Below, in pieces: positions 60,076 to 64,000 of a stretch of DNA of 64,000 nt. The stretch is from an uncultured Oscillospiraceae bacterium (GTDB taxonomy: Bacteria > Bacillota > Clostridia > Oscillospirales > Oscillospiraceae). Numbering within the stretch: the stretch's first letter is position 1; each line of letters opens with the position of its first letter. The position numbers and the translations under genes are program-made. The DNA is taken from positions 47,570 to 111,569 of the forward strand of contig CANQCS010000004.1 of the NCBI GenBank assembly GCA_947589745.1, in the 5' to 3' direction. The notes under the pieces are model-generated. The model saw only the letters and a program-made list of their open reading frames with translations. It was not told the DNA's origin and searched no databases.

Positions 60076-60986
60076 ACACGTCTGTCACCCTCTCCGGCAT
60101 CCGGCTGGACAACCCCATCATCCCCGCCAGCGGCACCTTCGGCTTCGGCTACGAGTTCGCGGAGCTCTACGACATCAACTGCCTGGGCACCTTCTCTTTC
60201 AAGGGCACCACCCGCGCCCCCCGCTTCGGAAACCCCACCCCCCGCATCGCCGAGGCCAATGCCGGGATGCTCAACGCCGTGGGCCTCCAGAACCCCGGCG
60301 TGGACAGCGTCATCGCCGAGGAGTTGCCCAAATTAAAGGAAGTTTTCCACAAGCCGGTCATAGCCAACGTCAGCGGCTTCTCCGTGGAGGACTACGCCTA
60401 CACCTGCGAAAAGCTGGACAAGGAGCCCCAGGTGGGCTGGCTGGAGGTGAACATCTCCTGTCCCAACGTCCACAACGGCGGCATGAGCTTCGGCACCAGC
60501 CCGGAGGCCGCCGCCCAGGTGACCAGGGCCGTCAAGGCCGTCACTACCAAGCCGGTGTACATGAAGCTGTCCCCCAACGTGACGGATATCGCCGCCATCG
60601 CCAGGGCCTGTGAGGACGCGGGCGCCGACGGCATCAGCCTCATCAACACCCTTCTCGCCATGCGCATCGACCCCCGCACCCGCCGCCCCGTCCTGGCCAA
60701 CGGCACCGGCGGCCTGTCCGGCCCCGCCGTGTTCCCGGTGGCGGTGCGGATGGTGTACCAGGTGTACGAGGCGGTGAGCATCCCCGTCATCGGCATGGGC
60801 GGCGTCACCTCGGCGGAGGACGTGATCGAGCTGATGCTGGCCGGGGCCACGGCGGTGGAGGTGGGGGCCGCCAATCTGACGGACCCCTGGGCCTGTCCGA
60901 AGATTATCGCGGACCTGCCCCGTGTCATGGACAAATACGGCATCACCAATTTGGAAGAGATCATAGGAGGCGCACACCATGGGTAA
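60069..60986 (+). CDS. pyrD: Dihydroorotate dehydrogenase, class 1B catalytic subunit
   Basis: 305 aa from ATG 60069 ([20 protein letters not shown]), with GGAGG inside the end of pyrK. FMN-binding TIM barrel: [16 protein letters not shown] (near residue 43), [22 protein letters not shown] with the catalytic Cys (near 131), and [19 protein letters not shown] near 238. It oxidises dihydroorotate to orotate and passes electrons to PyrK. Confidence 0.96.
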   Translation: MVNTSVTLSGIRLDNPIIPASGTFGFGYEFAELYDINCLGTFSFKGTTRAPRFGNPTPRIAEANAGMLNAVGLQNPGVDSVIAEELPKLKEVFHKPVIANVSGFSVEDYAYTCEKLDKEPQVGWLEVNISCPNVHNGGMSFGTSPEAAAQVTRAVKAVTTKPVYMKLSPNVTDIAAIARACEDAGADGISLINTLLAMRIDPRTRRPVLANGTGGLSGPAVFPVAVRMVYQVYEAVSIPVIGMGGVTSAEDVIELMLAGATAVEVGAANLTDPWACPKIIADLPRVMDKYGITNLEEIIGGAHHG

Positions 60987-61668
60987 AGACGTCATCATCG
61001 CTCTGGACTTCGACAGCAAGGAGAAGACGATGGCTTTCCTGGACAAATTTCAGGAGGAGAAGCCTTTCGTCAAGATCGGCATGGAGCTCTACTACGCCGA
61101 GGGCCCGTCCATCGTGAGGGACATCAAGGCCAGGGGCCACAAAATTTTCCTGGACCTGAAGCTCCACGACATCCCCAACACCGTAAAGAAGGCCATGGCC
61201 GTCCTGGCGGGCCTGGAGGTGGACATGACCAACGTCCACGCCTCCGGCACCAAGGCCATGATGGAGGCGGCCCTCCAGGGCGCGGGGGACACCGGCACCA
61301 GGATCATCGCCGTCACCCAGCTGACCTCCACCAGCCAGGAGCGGATGGAACAGGACCTGCTCATCGAGAAGCCCCTGGACCAGGTGGTCATCCACTACGC
61401 CCGGACCGCCGCGGCCTCGGGCCTCGCCGGTGTGGTCTGCTCCCCCCTGGAGGCGGGCAAGGTCCACGCCGCCTGCGGTCCCGATTTCCTCACCGTCACC
61501 CCCGGCGTCCGCTTCGCCGACGGCGACGTGGGCGACCAGGTCCGCGTCACCACCCCGGCCAAGGCCAAGGAGCTGGGCTCCGACTACATCGTGGTGGGCC
61601 GTCCCATCACCCAGGCCCCGGACCCGGTGGCGGCCTACCGCCGCTGCGTGGCGGAATTTGTAGATTGA
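60979..61668 (+). CDS. pyrF: Orotidine 5'-phosphate decarboxylase
   Basis: 229 aa, group [12 protein letters not shown] at the N-terminus, VKIGMELYY, and the catalytic charge network in [17 protein letters not shown] (near residue 55, K-x-D-IPNT) are present, with VTPGVRF and [12 protein letters not shown] near the C-terminus for phosphate binding. It overlaps pyrD by 8 nt. AGGAGG precedes the start. Confidence 0.97.
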   Translation: MGKDVIIALDFDSKEKTMAFLDKFQEEKPFVKIGMELYYAEGPSIVRDIKARGHKIFLDLKLHDIPNTVKKAMAVLAGLEVDMTNVHASGTKAMMEAALQGAGDTGTRIIAVTQLTSTSQERMEQDLLIEKPLDQVVIHYARTAAASGLAGVVCSPLEAGKVHAACGPDFLTVTPGVRFADGDVGDQVRVTTPAKAKELGSDYIVVGRPITQAPDPVAAYRRCVAEFVD

Positions 61669-61669
61669 T

Positions 61670-62320
61670 ATGGCCTGGCACACCATCCTTTTCGACCTGG
61701 ACGGTACGCTGACGGACCCCAAGGAGGGGATCACCAAGTCGGTGGCCCACGCCCTGGCCTGGTTTGGCATCCAGGCGGACCCGGACACGCTGACGGGCTT
61801 TATCGGCCCGCCGCTGAGCGAGTCCTTTCCGGAGTTCTATGGCTTTGACGCCGCCCAGACGGCCCTAGCCACGGAGAAATTCCGGGAATATTTCTCCCGC
61901 CAGGGCTGGCTGGAGAACGTCCCCTATCCCGGCATGGCGGAGCTGCTCCGGGACCTGCAGGCCGCGGGCAAGCAGCTGGTGGTCGCCACGTCCAAGCCGG
62001 AGGCGTTCGCGGTCCGCATCCTGGAGCACTTCGGGATGGCCCCCTATTTTGCCTACATCTGCGGCGCCCCCATGGGGGATGAGAAGCACGCCAAAAAGGC
62101 GTCGGTGGTGGCCGACGCCCTCCGCCGTGCAGGAGTGGCGGACAAGTCCGTCGCCGTGATGATCGGCGACCGACGCCACGACATCGCAGGGGCCCATGCT
62201 AACGGCCTCGCGGCCGTGGGCGTGCTGTACGGCTACGGCGACCGGGCGGAACACCTCGCCGCCGGGGCGGAGCACATTGCCGGCAGCCTTGCAGACTTGC
62301 GGGAACTGCTGATGGGATAA
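61670..62320 (+). CDS. HAD family phosphatase, phosphoglycolate phosphatase-like
   Basis: 216 aa. HAD motif I FDLDGTLTDPKEG (near residue 8), motif II VVATSKPE (near 105), and motifs III/IV around KKASVVADAL and VMIGDRRHDIAGAHANG (near 162) are all present, with a C1 cap between. It starts one base after the pyrF stop. It may hydrolyse a phosphorylated pyrimidine by-product or phosphoglycolate; position suggests the former but the specificity cannot be read. Confidence 0.88.
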   Translation: MAWHTILFDLDGTLTDPKEGITKSVAHALAWFGIQADPDTLTGFIGPPLSESFPEFYGFDAAQTALATEKFREYFSRQGWLENVPYPGMAELLRDLQAAGKQLVVATSKPEAFAVRILEHFGMAPYFAYICGAPMGDEKHAKKASVVADALRRAGVADKSVAVMIGDRRHDIAGAHANGLAAVGVLYGYGDRAEHLAAGAEHIAGSLADLRELLMG

Positions 62321-62396
62321 ACCCCGGCATTGGGTGCTAAGGGGCCTCCGGCCCCTGGCGGGTCTGGTAGGGACCTGCCGGTCCCTGCTGACCCTG

Positions 62397-62956
62397 GGTT
62401 ACTTTTTGTGCAAACAAAAAGTAACCAAAAAGTTGCTTAAGGGGCTGGGGCCCCTTAAGAATCCCCGGGGAGGACGGTTAAGGGCAGATGGGTGTTGGGT
62501 AGAACCCAGAGAAGGCTTTCATCGGTACTGCGGTGTTGGTTTTTTCCGTATTCTTACTGCCGGTTGCTCCGTTCTACTACGCAATTGATAGCGCGGTTCT
62601 ATTCGGGCTGTAAACGGAAATCTGTCCTGTGCGTAGTGGAACGGAGCAGAACGCAGTCCGTCCCCAGCCGTATACGGAAATCCTTCAATTGCGTAGTGGA
62701 ACGGAGCAACCAGTAGTCGGATAAAGTAAAAAACGACCAACGCACCCAATGAGCCCCCGCACCAGCGCTTCATTGTTCTTGGGAACATACTCCCCACAGC
62801 CGCTTCGCCCACATACACGGGAGCAAGAACAGTTTAGACAAAACAGACCACAGGTCGAGCGCAAACCCTAAACAAAAAATGAGGAAAGATTTTTAAGAAA
62901 ACCTCGGTTTTCTTAAACGCACTTTTGGTGACTTTTCCTGCGAAGGAAAAGTCACC
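62397..62956. repeat. Large noncoding inverted repeat element, right copy (~560 bp)
   Basis: Reverse-complement relative of 56709-57228, bounded by GGTTACTTTTTG... and GGTGACTTTTCC... palindromic hairpins. It carries four GTAGTGGAACGGAGCA-type modules (one with a C-to-T change) against fewer in the left copy. It separates pyrC-HAD from pyrE-pyrB. Triloop hairpins also precede it (AGGGGCC-TCC-GGCCCCT near 62339). Confidence 0.8.
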
Positions 62957-63085
62957 AGGGGAAGCAGGGACCGGCAGGTCCCCGTGAGGTCGGCCAAAGG
63001 CCGACCATAGGGCTGGGGCCGTCCGTAGGACGGCCTAACGCCCACCAGACCGGCCAGGGGGCGGAGCCCCCTGCGCCCCATCCAA
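62957..63085. repeat. Cluster of triloop hairpins upstream of pyrE
   Basis: GGGACC-GGCA-GGTCCC, GGTCGGCC-AAA-GGCCGACC, GGCCGTCC-GTA-GGACGGCC and GGGGGC-GGA-GCCCCC follow one another between the large repeat and the pyrE RBS. No credible promoter is seen, so pyrE may depend on read-through or on a promoter within the repeat. Confidence 0.6.
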
Positions 63086-63103
63086 AAAGGAGAAAGGATC
63101 ACG

Positions 63104-63754
63104 ATGATGGAAAAGATTGAAACTTTGATTGCGAAGGATCTGCTGAAGATCAGGGCCGTGTTCTTCCGCCCGGAAGAACCCTTCATCTGGGCCAGCGGCA
63201 TCAAGAGCCCCGTGTACTGCGACAACCGCCTGACCCTCACCGCGCCGGAGGTGCGCAACGATGTGGAGAACGCCCTGGCGGAGACCATCCGCCGGGAGTA
63301 CCCGGACGTGGAAGTGCTCATGGGCACCTCCACCGCCGGCATCGCCCACGCCGCCATCACCGGCCACATCCTGGGCCTGCCTATGGGCTACGTCCGCTCC
63401 GGCAATAAGGACCACGGCCGCAAGAACCAGATCGAGGGCCGGCTGGAGCCGGGCCAGAAGGTGGTGGTGGTGGAGGACCTGATCTCCACCGGCGGCAGCG
63501 TCATCGAGGTGGTGAACGTCCTCCGGGAGGCCGGAGCCGACGTGCTGGGCGTGGTCAGCATCTTCACCTACGGGATGCAGAAGGGCCTGGACCGCCTGGC
63601 GGCGGCCAATGTCCGCAACATCAGTCTCACCAACTTCGACGTCATCGCCCAGGTGGCCGCCGAAGAAAACTATATCAAACCCCAGGACGTGGCGCGGCTG
63701 ATCGCCTTCCGCAATAACCCGTCCGACGAGAGCTGGATCGGAGGAAACAAGTAA
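63104..63754 (+). CDS. pyrE: Orotate phosphoribosyltransferase
   Basis: 216 aa. It joins orotate to [24 protein letters not shown] near residue 27, [13 protein letters not shown] (near 78) and the PRPP loop [19 protein letters not shown] (near 121) define the family. AAGGAGAAAGG precedes ATGATG; either ATG could start. It lies 1 bp before pyrB. Confidence 0.96.
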   Translation: MMEKIETLIAKDLLKIRAVFFRPEEPFIWASGIKSPVYCDNRLTLTAPEVRNDVENALAETIRREYPDVEVLMGTSTAGIAHAAITGHILGLPMGYVRSGNKDHGRKNQIEGRLEPGQKVVVVEDLISTGGSVIEVVNVLREAGADVLGVVSIFTYGMQKGLDRLAAANVRNISLTNFDVIAQVAAEENYIKPQDVARLIAFRNNPSDESWIGGNK

Positions 63755-63755
63755 C

Positions 63756-64000
63756 ATGAGACATCTCATCGACATTCTGCAGCTGTCCACAGAGGAGATC
63801 GACGAGCTGGTGGCCAAGGCCACCGATATCATCGACCACCCCGCCGCCTACGCCCACAAGTGCGACGGCAAAATTCTGGCCACCCTGTTCTTCGAGCCCT
63901 CCACCCGCACCCGCCTCAGCTTTGAGTCCGCCATGCTGAGCCTGGGCGGCCAGGTGCTGGGCTTCTCCGAGGCCCAGAGCTCCTCCGCCGCCAAGGGCGA
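63756..64000 (+). CDS. pyrB: Aspartate carbamoyltransferase catalytic subunit (partial)
   Basis: First 81 residues, running off the right edge. It begins [20 protein letters not shown], with the carbamoyl-phosphate-binding motif [20 protein letters not shown] (near residue 47) and the Ser-rich SSSAAKG loop. GGAGG lies at the end of pyrE 10 nt upstream. It catalyses the committed step of pyrimidine synthesis. Whether pyrI follows cannot be seen. Confidence 0.95.
   Translation, partial: MRHLIDILQLSTEEIDELVAKATDIIDHPAAYAHKCDGKILATLFFEPSTRTRLSFESAMLSLGGQVLGFSEAQSSSAAKG

Overview
The window looks like a chromosomal segment of a GC-rich, anaerobic, gut-type Clostridia bacterium (Oscillospiraceae-like). 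This is an inference from several things together: strong AGGAGG ribosome binding sites, TTGACA/TATAAT promoters, a Firmicutes-type purine and pyrimidine gene set, a Wood-Ljungdahl corrinoid protein locus, a BspA-like surface protein and a large pectin-oligosaccharide locus. No rRNA, tRNA, CRISPR array, prophage or transposase was seen.

Bases 1-21,000 are a pectin/galacturonan utilisation locus. A sugar importer (solute-binding lipoprotein, two permeases, two UgpC-type ATPases and five small membrane proteins) feeds enzymes that carry no signal peptide: GH28 polygalacturonase, GH105 unsaturated galacturonyl hydrolase, CE8 pectinesterase and an acyl esterase. KduI/KduD handle the unsaturated uronate branch and UxaB/UxaA the galacturonate branch. 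An AraC regulator is divergent from the ATPase-kduI-kduD-esterase operon.

Bases 21,000-24,200 hold the most striking element. A BspA-like leucine-rich-repeat surface protein gene is separated from a tyrosine recombinase gene by about 200 bp flanked by 22-bp inverted repeats. Each repeat is itself a pair of 9-bp palindromic arms around a short asymmetric core. This is the layout of a phase-variable invertible promoter.

Bases 24,200-38,300 are a twelve-gene purine operon behind a probable ZTP (pfl) riboswitch with its own terminator. It contains tandem PurF proteins, the first lacking the glutaminase cysteine. IMP synthesis is split between an archaeal-type PurO cyclohydrolase and a stand-alone AICAR formyltransferase. 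GNAT and ASCH passenger genes sit inside it. A 40-bp palindromic repeat lies at each end.

Bases 38,500-44,800 carry rplM-rpsI with an L13-type leader, then a corrinoid/nickel operon read leftward: His-rich protein, CooT, a 74-aa protein, CooC, AcsD and an AcsC-AcsE fusion. CODH and acetyl-CoA synthase themselves are not in the window. Bases 44,800-51,400 hold mgtE, a hairpin-rich gap with a candidate ncRNA, a YtrA-type ABC operon headed by an unlisted 28-aa membrane peptide, and a small Xre/DUF2975 pair.

Bases 51,500-56,600 hold murA, a WalJ-like hydrolase, rlmH, a nucleotidyltransferase, a small P-loop kinase and an RNA methyltransferase. From 57,300 to the end is the pyrimidine pathway (pyrC, K, D, F, then E and B). 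The first block is flanked by two related ~520-560 bp noncoding repeats in opposite orientation. A low-GC GNAT gene is inserted after pyrC.
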